61,215 nucleotides of DNA from an uncultured Oscillospiraceae bacterium. GTDB taxonomy: Bacteria; Bacillota; Clostridia; Oscillospirales; Oscillospiraceae. Position 1 is the first letter of the stretch. Every line of letters starts with the position of its first letter. The DNA lies in the NCBI GenBank assembly GCA_910588625.1, contig CAJUQN010000008.1:1-61215 (forward strand), in the 5' to 3' direction. The notes beneath the pieces are model-generated. The model did not search any database. It worked only from the letters and a program-made list of their open reading frames with translations, and was not told the origin of the DNA. The position numbers and the translations under genes are program-made. This document shows positions 48,611 to 57,589 of this stretch, in pieces.

Positions 48611-48709
48611 AAAAATGGAAAGAATATCCGTGATATGTATGGATTTTCTCGTTTGAAGCTGTGGTTGTGATTCTGCGGAGAGGCGCTGCTGGACTGGTTC
48701 GTATATTTT

Positions 48710-48850
48710 ATGTTGCCTATGATGGTGCTGGCGGTCGTGGCCAGGTGTTTGGCGCCTGGACTGTGGAACTGGTTGGGCTTCCCCTTGCTGTACGTGCTGG
48801 GCCTGTATCCTGCTGTGCGGATATGGCACTGGCGGAAGGAAAACTTCTGA
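48710..48850 (+). CDS. Possible small membrane protein (46 aa)
   Basis: The frame from ATG 48710 reads MLPMMVLAVVARCLAPGLWN, then a second hydrophobic stretch, and ends IWHWRKENF: two short helices and a basic tail, like a real small membrane protein. The in-frame sequence upstream is open only back to a stop at about 48670, with no good start or ribosome binding site; GGAGAGG at 48677 lacks an ATG at the right distance. It may be a real small protein with a non-standard start or a decayed remnant. Confidence 0.35.
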   Translation: MLPMMVLAVVARCLAPGLWNWLGFPLLYVLGLYPAVRIWHWRKENF

Positions 48851-48883
48851 CATAGAGAGTACCAAAGAAATGGAGGCTGGCTC

Positions 48884-51800
48884 ATGGCGTTCACCCATTT
48901 ACATTTACACACGGAATATTCCCTTTTAGACGGCGCCTGCCGCATCAATCAGCTGGTGGACCGGGTCAAGGCGTTGGGCCAGTCCGCCGTGGCCATCACC
49001 GACCACGGTGTCATGTACGGCGTCATCGACTTCTATCGGGCCTGTAAGGCGGCGGGGGTGAAGCCCATCATTGGGTGCGAGGTCTACACGGCTCCCCGGA
49101 CCCGGTTCGACCGGGTCCACGAGCTGGACGGCTCGGCGCGGCACCTGGTGCTCCTGTGCCGAAACGAGCAGGGCTACCGCAATTTGAGCTACATGGTGTC
49201 CATGGCCTTCACCGAGGGCTTTTACATCAAGCCCCGCATTGATATGAACCTCCTGCGGGAGCACCATGAGGGTTTGATCGCCCTGTCTGCTTGTCTGGCA
49301 GGAGAGATCCCCCGCAGATTGAGAAACAGCGACTACGAGGGCGCCAAGGCCCACGCCCTGGAAATGCGGGAGCTGTTCGGTGAGGACGGCTATTACCTGG
49401 AGATCCAGGACCACAAAATCCCGGAGCAGCAGGCGGTTATCGCGGGAATCATGCGGCTCAGCCGCGAAACCGGCATCCCCATGGTGGCGACAAACGACTG
49501 CCACTACCTGACGAGAGAGGATGCCGCCATGCAGGATGTGCTGATGTGCGTCCAGATGGGCAAGCTTGTGGAGGACCAGGACCGGATGCGCTTCGAGACT
49601 CAGGAGTTCTACGTCAAGAGCGAGGACGAGATGCGGACTCTCTTCCCCAACTGCCCAGAGGCCGTCGACAACACCCAAAAAGTGGCAGACCTGTGCAATG
49701 TGGAATTTGAGTTCGGCAAGTACCACCTGCCCGAGTTCAAGCTCCCCGAGGGGGAGATCGACGGCGACGCTTATTTTGAAAAGCTGTGTTGGAAGGGCTT
49801 TGACCAACGCTACCCCGGCGGCGGGGAGGAGCTGAAGGACCGTCTGCGCATGGAGATGGGCGTCATCCGCCAGATGGGCTTTGTGGACTACTTCCTCATC
49901 GTATCCGACTTCATCGGCTACGCCAAGTCAGAGGGAATCCCGGTGGGTCCGGGGCGCGGGTCCGGCGCCGGGTCCATGGTGGCCTACTGCCTGCGCATCA
50001 CCGATGTGGACCCTATCAAGTACAACCTCATCTTCGAACGCTTCCTCAACCCCGAGCGCGTCACCATGCCCGATATCGACATCGACTTCTGCATCCGGCG
50101 GCGGCAGGAGGTCATCGACTACGTGGGCCGGAAGTACGGCGAGGACCACGTGGTGCAGATCGTCACTTTTGGCACCATGAAAGCGAAAGCCGCCATCCGG
50201 GACGTGGGGCGGGTGTTAAACTTCCCTTACGCCGAGGTGGACAACATCGCCAAACAGGTGCCCTTCGACCCCAAAATGACGCTGGACAAGGCGCTGGTGC
50301 TGTCCAAGGGGCTGGCGGACCTATACAACGGCGACGAGCGGGTGAAAGAACTCGTCGATATGGCCCGGAAAATTGAGGGAATGCCCCGCAATGCTTCCAC
50401 CCATGCGGCGGGTGTTGTGATTACGAAACGCCCGGTGTACGAGTACGTCCCTCTGGCCACCAACGACGGCCAGCCCGTCACCCAATATACCATGACCACC
50501 ATCGAAGAGCTGGGCCTTCTCAAAATGGACTTCCTGGGCCTGCGCAACCTGACCGTGCTGGACGACGCGGTGAAAATGGTGCAGAAGGAGATCCCCGGCT
50601 TTAAGCTGGAGGACATTCCGGACGACGACATGGCGGTCTACCAGATGCTGTCCGAGGGCAAGACCTCCGGGGTGTTCCAGATGGAGTCGGCGGGCATGAC
50701 CGGCGTGGGCGTGGGCCTCAAGCCCAAGAATATTGAGGACATCTGCGCCATCATCGCCCTATACCGCCCCGGCCCCATGGACTCCATCCCCAAGTTTCTG
50801 GCCTGCGCTCAGGACCCCACAAAGGTGACCTACAAGCACCCGCTCCTGGAGCCCATTTTGTCCAATACCTACGGCTGTATCGTCTACCAGGAGCAGGTCA
50901 TCGAGATCTTCCGCAAGCTGGCGGGATACTCCCTGGGCCAGGCGGATATGGTGCGCCGGGCCATGAGCAAAAAGAAGGAGAAGGACGTCCAGCGGGAGCG
51001 GGAGTCCTTCATCCACGGCGATCCAAAGCGGAACATTGCCGGATGCCTGGCCAATGGCATCTCCGAGGCGGTGGCCCAGTCCATCTACGACGAGATCAAT
51101 GACTTCGCGCACTACGCCTTTAACAAATCCCACTCCCTGGCCTATGCCATCGTGGCCTATCAGACGGCCTGGTTCAAGTGCCGCCACCCCAGGGAGTACA
51201 TGGCCGCTCTATTGACCTCTGTGCTGGACTCCCAGGACAAGGTGGCGGAATATATCGCTGAGTGCAAGGAAAACGGCATCAACCTGCTCCCCCCGGATAT
51301 CAACGAGTCCGGCGCGGCCTTCACCGTGTCCGGGCCCAACATCCGCTTTGGCCTGGCGGCGTTGAAGGGCGTGGGCGTGGGCTTCACCAACGCGGTGCTG
51401 GCAGAGCGGGAGAAGGGCGGGCCCTTTGCTTCCTTCCCGGAGTTTTGCTCCCGGATGTGCGACTGCGATTTGAATAAGCGGGTGCTGGACAGCCTGATCC
51501 GCTCCGGGTCCTTTGACTCCATGGGCTGCCGCCGGTCTCAGCTGCTGAAGGTGTACGAGCAGGTCATTGACTCCATCAACCGGGACCGCAAAAGGAATTT
51601 GGAGGGCCAGTTCGACCTGTTCGGCGGAGGCGGGGACTCGGCGCCTGTGCCCACCGTCGTTCTGCCCGACATTCCGGAGTTCTCGCCGGGGGAGCTGATG
51701 GCCATGGAGAAGGAGACCACCGGCCTCTATCTCTCCGGCCACCCCATGGACGAATACCGCAGGCAGGCTCAGCAGTACGGCGCGGCGCCGATCGCCGCCG

Positions 51801-52339
51801 TGATGGCCGAAGGGGAGGAGAGCGGTCCCAGCCGCTACGGCGACGGCTCCACCGTGACCCTGGCGGGGGTGGTGGCCTCTGTGCGGACCAAGACCACGAA
51901 AAACAATTCCCTTATGGCCTACGTCATGCTGGAGGACGCCAGCGGGTCCATAGAGCTGCTGGTCTTTTCCCGAACCCTCACCGAGAGTGGGGCCTATTTG
52001 AAGGCCAATCTGCCTGTGGTGGTGACGGGCCGGGTGTCCATCCGGGACGAGAAGGCTCCCCAGGTGATGGTGGACCGGGTGCTGCCCCTGTCCGGTAAGC
52101 AGAGGCAAGGAGTGGACTCGACGGAAAAGCAGGTGCTGTGGATCAAGCTGCCCGACGGCGGCGAGGCCTTCACCTGGCTGAAAAAGCTGATGAATATGTT
52201 TCCGGGAGAAAACCCTGCTGTGGTATACCTGGCGGACCTGAAAAAGAAGCTACAGACCCACTGCCTGCTCCATGAGGCCCTGCTGGCAGAGCTGCGGGAG
52301 ACTTTGGGGGAGGAGAACGTGGTACTAAAGGCAAAATAG
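48884..52339 (+). CDS. dnaE: DNA polymerase III subunit alpha (DnaE type)
   Basis: 1151 residues, full DnaE1-type length. The PHP domain begins HLHLHTEYSLLDGACRINQL and keeps its His metal-ligand pattern. The polymerase active site shows GPGRGSGAGSMVAYCL and the PDIDIDF motif (near residue 400), with helix-hairpin-helix and OB-fold segments later (VTLAGVVASVRTKTTKNNSL). No 3'-5' exonuclease domain is inserted, so this is not PolC. It follows whiA by 273 bases. Confidence 0.95.
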   Translation: MAFTHLHLHTEYSLLDGACRINQLVDRVKALGQSAVAITDHGVMYGVIDFYRACKAAGVKPIIGCEVYTAPRTRFDRVHELDGSARHLVLLCRNEQGYRNLSYMVSMAFTEGFYIKPRIDMNLLREHHEGLIALSACLAGEIPRRLRNSDYEGAKAHALEMRELFGEDGYYLEIQDHKIPEQQAVIAGIMRLSRETGIPMVATNDCHYLTREDAAMQDVLMCVQMGKLVEDQDRMRFETQEFYVKSEDEMRTLFPNCPEAVDNTQKVADLCNVEFEFGKYHLPEFKLPEGEIDGDAYFEKLCWKGFDQRYPGGGEELKDRLRMEMGVIRQMGFVDYFLIVSDFIGYAKSEGIPVGPGRGSGAGSMVAYCLRITDVDPIKYNLIFERFLNPERVTMPDIDIDFCIRRRQEVIDYVGRKYGEDHVVQIVTFGTMKAKAAIRDVGRVLNFPYAEVDNIAKQVPFDPKMTLDKALVLSKGLADLYNGDERVKELVDMARKIEGMPRNASTHAAGVVITKRPVYEYVPLATNDGQPVTQYTMTTIEELGLLKMDFLGLRNLTVLDDAVKMVQKEIPGFKLEDIPDDDMAVYQMLSEGKTSGVFQMESAGMTGVGVGLKPKNIEDICAIIALYRPGPMDSIPKFLACAQDPTKVTYKHPLLEPILSNTYGCIVYQEQVIEIFRKLAGYSLGQADMVRRAMSKKKEKDVQRERESFIHGDPKRNIAGCLANGISEAVAQSIYDEINDFAHYAFNKSHSLAYAIVAYQTAWFKCRHPREYMAALLTSVLDSQDKVAEYIAECKENGINLLPPDINESGAAFTVSGPNIRFGLAALKGVGVGFTNAVLAEREKGGPFASFPEFCSRMCDCDLNKRVLDSLIRSGSFDSMGCRRSQLLKVYEQVIDSINRDRKRNLEGQFDLFGGGGDSAPVPTVVLPDIPEFSPGELMAMEKETTGLYLSGHPMDEYRRQAQQYGAAPIAAVMAEGEESGPSRYGDGSTVTLAGVVASVRTKTTKNNSLMAYVMLEDASGSIELLVFSRTLTESGAYLKANLPVVVTGRVSIRDEKAPQVMVDRVLPLSGKQRQGVDSTEKQVLWIKLPDGGEAFTWLKKLMNMFPGENPAVVYLADLKKKLQTHCLLHEALLAELRETLGEENVVLKAK

Positions 52340-52365
52340 GTTAGGAACTTATCCAAGGAGAAATA

Positions 52366-53919
52366 ATGCAAAAAAGAAGAGTCCAAAGCAAAATCGGCAA
52401 ATTATTGTTCCACCGGATGGGCATTGTGGCAGTGCTCATCATCGCCCAGCTCATCCTGTATATTATGGGTCTGGGGCTTTTGCGGGACAGTGCCTATTTC
52501 GGCAAGGTGGAGTGGCTGTTTCTCACCCTGTCCATCCTGTCCGCCACATGGATTGTGGGCAGTAAGAGCAATCCCGGCTATAAGATCGGCTGGCTCATCA
52601 TTGTGCTGGGGCTGATGCCCTTCGGCTCCCTGGCCTACCTGCTGTTGGGCGGCAACCACCTGTCCGCTTTCAACCAGCGCCGCCTGCGCACCATGGAGCG
52701 TAAAATTCGCAAAAACCTGGGGGCGGAGTGCGGCCGCTCCGCCTCCCTGGGGGAGCTGCTGGGGGAGGACGCCCAATGCATGGCCCGCTACCTGGAGCAG
52801 ACCACCCACTGCCCCGTCTACGGCAACACGCGGACCAAATACTATCCCTTAGGCGACAACTGCTATAACGACATTTTGGAGGCCCTGCGGGGGGCGGAGC
52901 GGTATATCTTCATCGAGTATTTCATCATCGAGGAGGGCAAGCTGTGGAACTCCATCCTTGACATCCTCAAGGAGAAGGCAGGGCAGGGGTTGGAGGTTCG
53001 GGTCATCTATGACGACATCGGCTCCATGGCCACCCTGCCCGGCGATTACCCCGTACGCCTGGAGAAGCTGGGAGTTCATTGCCGGGTGTTCAACCGGTTT
53101 GTGCCGGTGGTGTCCCTGCGCCAGAACAACCGGGACCACCGGAAGTATATGATCATCGACGGCAAGATGGCCTTCACCGGTGGAATCAATATGGCGGACG
53201 AGTATATCAACGTCAAGCCCCGGTTCGGCCATTGGAAGGACTCGGCCATTCGGCTGGAAGGGGACGCTGTGTGGTCTGTGACGGTGTCCTTTCTGGCCAT
53301 GTGGGACTTTACCAACAGCGAGGAGGAACACTTTACCCCCTTCCGCCCCAAGCCCGCCCACGGCGGTGCGGCGGGCTACGTCCAACCCTACCATGACTGC
53401 CCCTGGGACAATGAGCCGGTGGGCCAGTCGGTGTACCTGAACCTCATTTACCGGGCCAAGCGGTATGTTTATATCACCACGCCCTATTTGGTCATCGACT
53501 ATTCTCTGACCATGGCCCTGACCAGTGCCGCCAAGTCCGGAGTGGATGTACGCATCATCGTCCCCCATATCCCGGACAAAAAGACGGTGTTCGAGATGAC
53601 GCGCTCCCACTACGAGGAGCTTTTGGAGGCGGGGGTCAAGATCTTCGAGTACGAGCCGGGGTTCATCCACTCCAAGAACTTTGTGGTGGATGACCGCTTT
53701 GCCACTGTGGGTACGGTGAACTTGGATTACCGGAGTATGTTCCTCCATTTTGAGAACGGCGTGCTGCTGTACGAGACGTCCTCTGTAGCCGACATCCGGG
53801 AGGACTTCCTGGACACCCAGACCAAGAGCCTGATGGTTACCCTGGAGGACTGCCGGTCCACGTCGATTTTTCGGCGGACCTTTCGGGACTTGCTGCGGCT
53901 GTTCTCGCCGCTGCTGTAA
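52366..53919 (+). CDS. cls: Cardiolipin synthase
   Basis: 517 residues. Two N-terminal membrane helices (about 17-37, 43-60, with a third near 75-95) and two phospholipase-D motifs: HRKYMIIDGKMAFTGGIN and HSKNFVVDDRFATVGTVNLD. It joins two phosphatidylglycerols into cardiolipin at the membrane. Start 52366 after AAGGAG, 26 bases past dnaE. Confidence 0.93.
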   Translation: MQKRRVQSKIGKLLFHRMGIVAVLIIAQLILYIMGLGLLRDSAYFGKVEWLFLTLSILSATWIVGSKSNPGYKIGWLIIVLGLMPFGSLAYLLLGGNHLSAFNQRRLRTMERKIRKNLGAECGRSASLGELLGEDAQCMARYLEQTTHCPVYGNTRTKYYPLGDNCYNDILEALRGAERYIFIEYFIIEEGKLWNSILDILKEKAGQGLEVRVIYDDIGSMATLPGDYPVRLEKLGVHCRVFNRFVPVVSLRQNNRDHRKYMIIDGKMAFTGGINMADEYINVKPRFGHWKDSAIRLEGDAVWSVTVSFLAMWDFTNSEEEHFTPFRPKPAHGGAAGYVQPYHDCPWDNEPVGQSVYLNLIYRAKRYVYITTPYLVIDYSLTMALTSAAKSGVDVRIIVPHIPDKKTVFEMTRSHYEELLEAGVKIFEYEPGFIHSKNFVVDDRFATVGTVNLDYRSMFLHFENGVLLYETSSVADIREDFLDTQTKSLMVTLEDCRSTSIFRRTFRDLLRLFSPLL

Positions 53920-53926
53920 AAGGCGC

Positions 53927-53966
53927 AAAACCGGGATAGGGAGTGTTCCCTATCCCGGTTTTGTGT
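53927..53966. terminator. Bidirectional terminator between cls and the MATE gene
   Basis: AAAACCGGGATAGGGA pairs with TCCCTATCCCGGTTTT around a three- to four-base loop. The MATE stop codon (53950-53952) lies within the stem, so the hairpin doubles as the end of the coding region. Confidence 0.8.
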
Positions 53967-55329
53967 TTTCGCCGGCGGCGTCCGGTTCCCGGAGAATCTG
54001 CCCCGACACAAAGAGATAGCTGGTGATCAAAACGATGTCCGCCCCCGCCCAGGCGGAGATCTCGGCGAAGAAAATGCCCGTGGAACCGATGAGAGTGGGT
54101 AGAAGGAACACGGCGGTGGTGCGCACGATAAATTCCACGATGCCGGATACCATGGGCAGGGCGGTGTTACCCATGCCTTGGATGGCGGAGCGGACCACAT
54201 GGAGGACGTACAAAATGGGCAGGCACAGGCTCATGATGGACAGGTAGGTATAGGCCACCTCCATGGCCTGCTCCACCTCCTGGGGTGTGCCGGAGAGGAA
54301 GCCGCTGAGAATAAACCGCCCGAAAATCAGCATGACGGCGGCGACGAACAAGGAAGTACCCAGGGCGATGGCCAGGGCGGAGCGCATCCCCTGGCGGATG
54401 CGCCGGAACTGCCGGGCGCCCAGATTCTGGCCCACATAGGTGATCATGGCGTAGCCGTAGGAGGTGGCGGCGATCTCCAGCACGCCGTAGAGCTTGTTGG
54501 CGGCGGTGTAGCCCGCAATAAATATGACACCCACCTGGTTGACCACGGATTGGATAATCATGCCGCCGATGGCGATGATGCAGTTCTGGAAGGCCATGGG
54601 AAAGCCCAGACCAAGCAGACGCAAATCCTCTCTGGCACGAAGGTGGAAATTAGACCGCTCCATCCGTAGAATCTCCAATTTGTTGATGTGGTACAGGCAG
54701 AACAGCCCCGAAACCAGCTGAGCGATGAGGGTGGCAATGGCCGCCCCGGCGATGCCCCAGTGGAACACCATGACAAACAGGAGGTCCAACACAACATTGG
54801 TGGACGCGGACACCATCATAGCTTGGAGGGGCGTTTTTCCATCCCCCAGGGAGCGCAGGATGGAGGCGAACAGGTTGTAGGCCATGACGATGGGTACTCC
54901 CAGGAACATGATGCGAAGGTAAAGCAAGGTGCTGGGCAGGATATCGTTTGGGGTTTGCAGCAGGAGTAGGATCGGCCGCGCCGTACCCTGTCCCAGCGCC
55001 ACCAGCAAAAGGGAGAAAACAGTGGACAGAACGGCGGAATTGCCGATGACGTCCCGCAACCTGCCAAACTCCCCGGCTCCGAACTCCCGGGCCATCAGGA
55101 TGGCGAAGCCCTGGGTGAAGCCTTGGATAATACCCAGCATCATCCAGTTCAGCCAGTCGGAAGCCCCCAGCGCCGCCAGGGCGTCCACGCCCAGATATTT
55201 GCCCACCACCATGGTATCCACCACAGTATAGAGCTGCTGGAACACGTTGCCCACCATGAGGGGCAGGGCAAAGGTGAAAATGAGCCTTGGGGGCTTTCCC
55301 TGGGTCATGTTTTGGATGCGGGCGGCCAT
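53950..55329 (-). CDS. MATE-family multidrug/metabolite exporter
   Basis: 459 residues from MAARIQNMTQGKPPRLIFTF, chosen for GGAGG five bases upstream. Twelve hydrophobic segments; the N-lobe start (LPLMVGNVFQQLYTVVDTMV) with Asp is the usual MATE/DinF signature of Clostridia (LPL.GN..QQ.Y...D). Drives export of cationic compounds with Na+ or H+. Substrate unknown. Confidence 0.92.
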   Translation of the reverse strand: MAARIQNMTQGKPPRLIFTFALPLMVGNVFQQLYTVVDTMVVGKYLGVDALAALGASDWLNWMMLGIIQGFTQGFAILMAREFGAGEFGRLRDVIGNSAVLSTVFSLLLVALGQGTARPILLLLQTPNDILPSTLLYLRIMFLGVPIVMAYNLFASILRSLGDGKTPLQAMMVSASTNVVLDLLFVMVFHWGIAGAAIATLIAQLVSGLFCLYHINKLEILRMERSNFHLRAREDLRLLGLGFPMAFQNCIIAIGGMIIQSVVNQVGVIFIAGYTAANKLYGVLEIAATSYGYAMITYVGQNLGARQFRRIRQGMRSALAIALGTSLFVAAVMLIFGRFILSGFLSGTPQEVEQAMEVAYTYLSIMSLCLPILYVLHVVRSAIQGMGNTALPMVSGIVEFIVRTTAVFLLPTLIGSTGIFFAEISAWAGADIVLITSYLFVSGQILREPDAAGENTKPG

Positions 55330-55451
55330 GGTGTCCTCCGTTTCCATGCGCAAAAGGGCGCATGACTGATTTTGATAAGCGCTTTGGCATACCCGGCTAT
55401 TCTACTACATTCCCAGTGGAAAAGCTACTTAAAAATTTGTGTTTTCTAAGG

Positions 55452-55496
55452 GAAAAGAGGAGCGGACGGCTTAAACAGCCATCCGCTCCCCTTTTG
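55452..55496 (-). terminator. Terminator of the Amt-PII gene
   Basis: GGAGCGGATGGCTG pairs with CAGCCGTCCGCTCC-type arms (one G-T pair) and is followed on the minus strand by TCTTTTCCC. It lies directly after the Amt-PII stop at 55499. Confidence 0.65.
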
Positions 55497-55498
55497 CC

Positions 55499-57175
55499 TC
55501 ATTCCTCGCCCTGGAGGGCGTCGTAGCCGGTTTCACCGGTGCGGACCTTCACGGCGTCCTCCACGCCGTAGACGAAAATCTTGCCGTCGCCGATGTGGCC
55601 GGTGTACAGGGCCTTCCGGGCGGATTCTACCACCTGGGATACGGGCACCTTGGACACCACCATGTCCACCTGGAGCTTGGGCAGCAGGTTCATGGACAGG
55701 GGCACGCCGCGGTAGTACTCGGTACGGCCCTTCTGCACGCCGCAGCCCAGCACCTGAGTGACGGTCATGCCGGTGACGCCGATGTCGTTCATGGCCGACT
55801 TAAGCTGCTCGAACTTGGTCTGGCTGCACACAATGGTGACCTTGGACAGCTTTACATCGGACGCGGGCATATTCCCAGTGACCACCTGGACGGGGACGGC
55901 CTCGTCCGCGCTCTTACCGTTCTTGACGGCCACAGGCTCGGGGAAGGCGTTGGCGCCGGGCATGGCGGTCAGGGTGGTGGTGGGCATGAAGTCCGCATAG
56001 GCGGAGGGCAGACCATGCTCGGTGGAGTCCAGGCCGGAGATCTCCTCCTCGGCGGACACCCGTAGGCCGTTGGTGGCCTTGATGATGCTGAACACGATAA
56101 TCATGGTGACCACGGTGTAGGCCGCAATGGCCAGCACGCCCAGGCACTGGATGCCCAGCTGATGGAAGCCGCCGCCGTAGAGCAGACCGCCGTCGGTGGC
56201 CAGCAGGCCGGTGAGGATGGTGCCGGTGAGGCCGCAGCTGCCATGGACGGCCACCGCGCCCACCGGGTCGTCGATGTGGAGCTTGGTGTCCACGGTCTCA
56301 ACCACCACAACGACCAGGATGCCGGTGACTACGCCCACGATGGCGGAACCCAGGGCGTCCAAATTGGCACAGCCTGCGGTAATACCCACCAGACCGGCCA
56401 GGGGGGCATTGAGGCACATACCCACGTCGGGCTTGCCGTTCTTGATCCAGGTAAACAGCATACAAACCACAGTGGCCACGGCGGGGGCGATAGTGGTGTT
56501 GCCCAAAATTTGGGCCAACTGCGCGCCATCAGAGGCCGCCGCGCCGTTGAAGCCGTACCAGCAGAACCACAGAATGAAGGTGCCCATGGCCGCCAGCGGG
56601 ATATTGTGTCCCAGGATGGCCCGGGAGTTGCCCTTTTCGTCGTACTTGCCGATGCGGGCCCCCAGCATAATGGCGCCGATCAGCCCGGAGATGCCGCCCA
56701 CCATATGGATGACGGCAGACCCGGCGAAGTCGATGAACCCCAGCTTGGCCAGCCAGCCCTGAGCGTTCCACACCCAGCCCGCCTCAATGGGGTACACCAC
56801 GGCGGAGATAATGGCGGAGTAGATGCAGTAGCTGGAGAACTTGGTGCGTTCGGCCATGGCGCCGGACACGATGGTGGCGGCGGTGGCGCAGAACACCAGC
56901 TGGAAGAAGAAGTTCGACCAGTCGAAGCCGTAAAAGTCAGTGAACATCTGATATTCCGGCATACCGATGAGGCCAAAGAAATAGTTCCCGCTGTTCATGA
57001 TGCCATAGCCCAGGGCTACGAACACCACGGTGCCGATGCAGAAGTCCATCAGGTTTTTCATGATGATGTTGCCCGCGTTCTTTGCCCGTGTGAAGCCCGC
57101 CTCTACGGCGGCAAAGCCACACTGCATGAAGAACACTAAAATGGCGCCTACCAGATACCATACTGACATATCCAT
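55499..57175 (-). CDS. amt: Ammonium transporter fused to a PII regulatory domain
   Basis: 558 residues. Residues 1 to about 390 are an Amt channel with eleven helices and the conserved pore stretches MQCGFAAVEAGFTRAKNAGN, AGSAVIHMVGGISGL and DPVGAVAVHGSCGLTG, which hold the twin pore histidines. A linker (about 390-441) leads to a full PII (GlnK) domain (442-558). Its T-loop QKGRTEYYRGVPLSMNLLPK has the modifiable Tyr position, and GKIFVYGVEDAVKVRTGETG forms the B/C-loop end. PII normally plugs AmtB as a separate trimer; here it is covalently attached. Start 57175 follows GGGGAGG. Confidence 0.93.
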   Translation of the reverse strand: MDMSVWYLVGAILVFFMQCGFAAVEAGFTRAKNAGNIIMKNLMDFCIGTVVFVALGYGIMNSGNYFFGLIGMPEYQMFTDFYGFDWSNFFFQLVFCATAATIVSGAMAERTKFSSYCIYSAIISAVVYPIEAGWVWNAQGWLAKLGFIDFAGSAVIHMVGGISGLIGAIMLGARIGKYDEKGNSRAILGHNIPLAAMGTFILWFCWYGFNGAAASDGAQLAQILGNTTIAPAVATVVCMLFTWIKNGKPDVGMCLNAPLAGLVGITAGCANLDALGSAIVGVVTGILVVVVVETVDTKLHIDDPVGAVAVHGSCGLTGTILTGLLATDGGLLYGGGFHQLGIQCLGVLAIAAYTVVTMIIVFSIIKATNGLRVSAEEEISGLDSTEHGLPSAYADFMPTTTLTAMPGANAFPEPVAVKNGKSADEAVPVQVVTGNMPASDVKLSKVTIVCSQTKFEQLKSAMNDIGVTGMTVTQVLGCGVQKGRTEYYRGVPLSMNLLPKLQVDMVVSKVPVSQVVESARKALYTGHIGDGKIFVYGVEDAVKVRTGETGYDALQGEE

Positions 57176-57199
57176 ACGATTTTCCTCCCCAAAATATTG

Positions 57200-57229
57200 G
57201 GAGCGCACCCGCTTTTGCGGACACGCTCC
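57200..57229 (-). promoter_or_regulatory. Leader hairpin 2 of the Amt-PII gene
   Basis: Minus-strand GGAGCG...CCGC-AAAA-GCGG...CGCTCC, a two-step stem with an internal loop, ending 24 bases before the start codon and close to the ribosome binding site. Confidence 0.6.
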
Positions 57230-57239
57230 ATTGCGTACT

Positions 57240-57291
57240 CATCAGAAAAGACGCCGGGAGCGGTGAAGCTCTCCGGCGCCTTTGCCTGATG
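57240..57291 (-). promoter_or_regulatory. Leader hairpin 1 of the Amt-PII gene (attenuator-like)
   Basis: Minus-strand CATCAG...GCGCCGGAGAG pairs with CTCCCGGCGTC...CTGATG. The inner GC stem is followed by TTTT, resembling an intrinsic terminator, and the outer CATCAG/CTGATG closes the structure. It begins at the predicted transcription start. Two successive hairpins upstream of amt resemble the arrangement of ANTAR-type antitermination leaders, which is a hypothesis. Confidence 0.6.
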
Positions 57292-57296
57292 GGGGC

Positions 57297-57325
57297 AGTA
57301 TAGACCTTGTTTTGCAGGATGTCAA
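57297..57325 (-). promoter_or_regulatory. Promoter of the Amt-PII gene
   Basis: On the minus strand a perfect TTGACA (57320-57325), a 17-base spacer and TATACT (57297-57302). The remaining bases to 57520 show no gene. Confidence 0.8.
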
Positions 57326-57523
57326 GATATAAAATTCAGTTTTAGCTGAGACAACAAATTATTTTGCGTATTTATTAGAAATTCGTGCAATCCAATCATC
57401 TAGAATATGCAGAGTGGGCAGGATGGGAGGCTTTTCCACCTGTGTCTCCATGGCCTCCCGGTAGGCAGTCTCGCAGAAATAGGCAAAATGTGCGGGCGCG
57501 GCAAAAACTTTTCTCGCACACCA

Positions 57524-57562
57524 AAAAAGTCCCCGCCTGACCAGTCAGATCAAGCGGGGGCA
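57524..57562 (-). terminator. Terminator of the hemerythrin-REC gene
   Basis: Minus-strand CCCCGCTTGATCTGAC pairs with GTCAGGCGGGG, followed by ACTTTTTT. Confidence 0.75.
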
Positions 57563-57589
57563 GATTTTGATACCACACAGAACGGGCGT

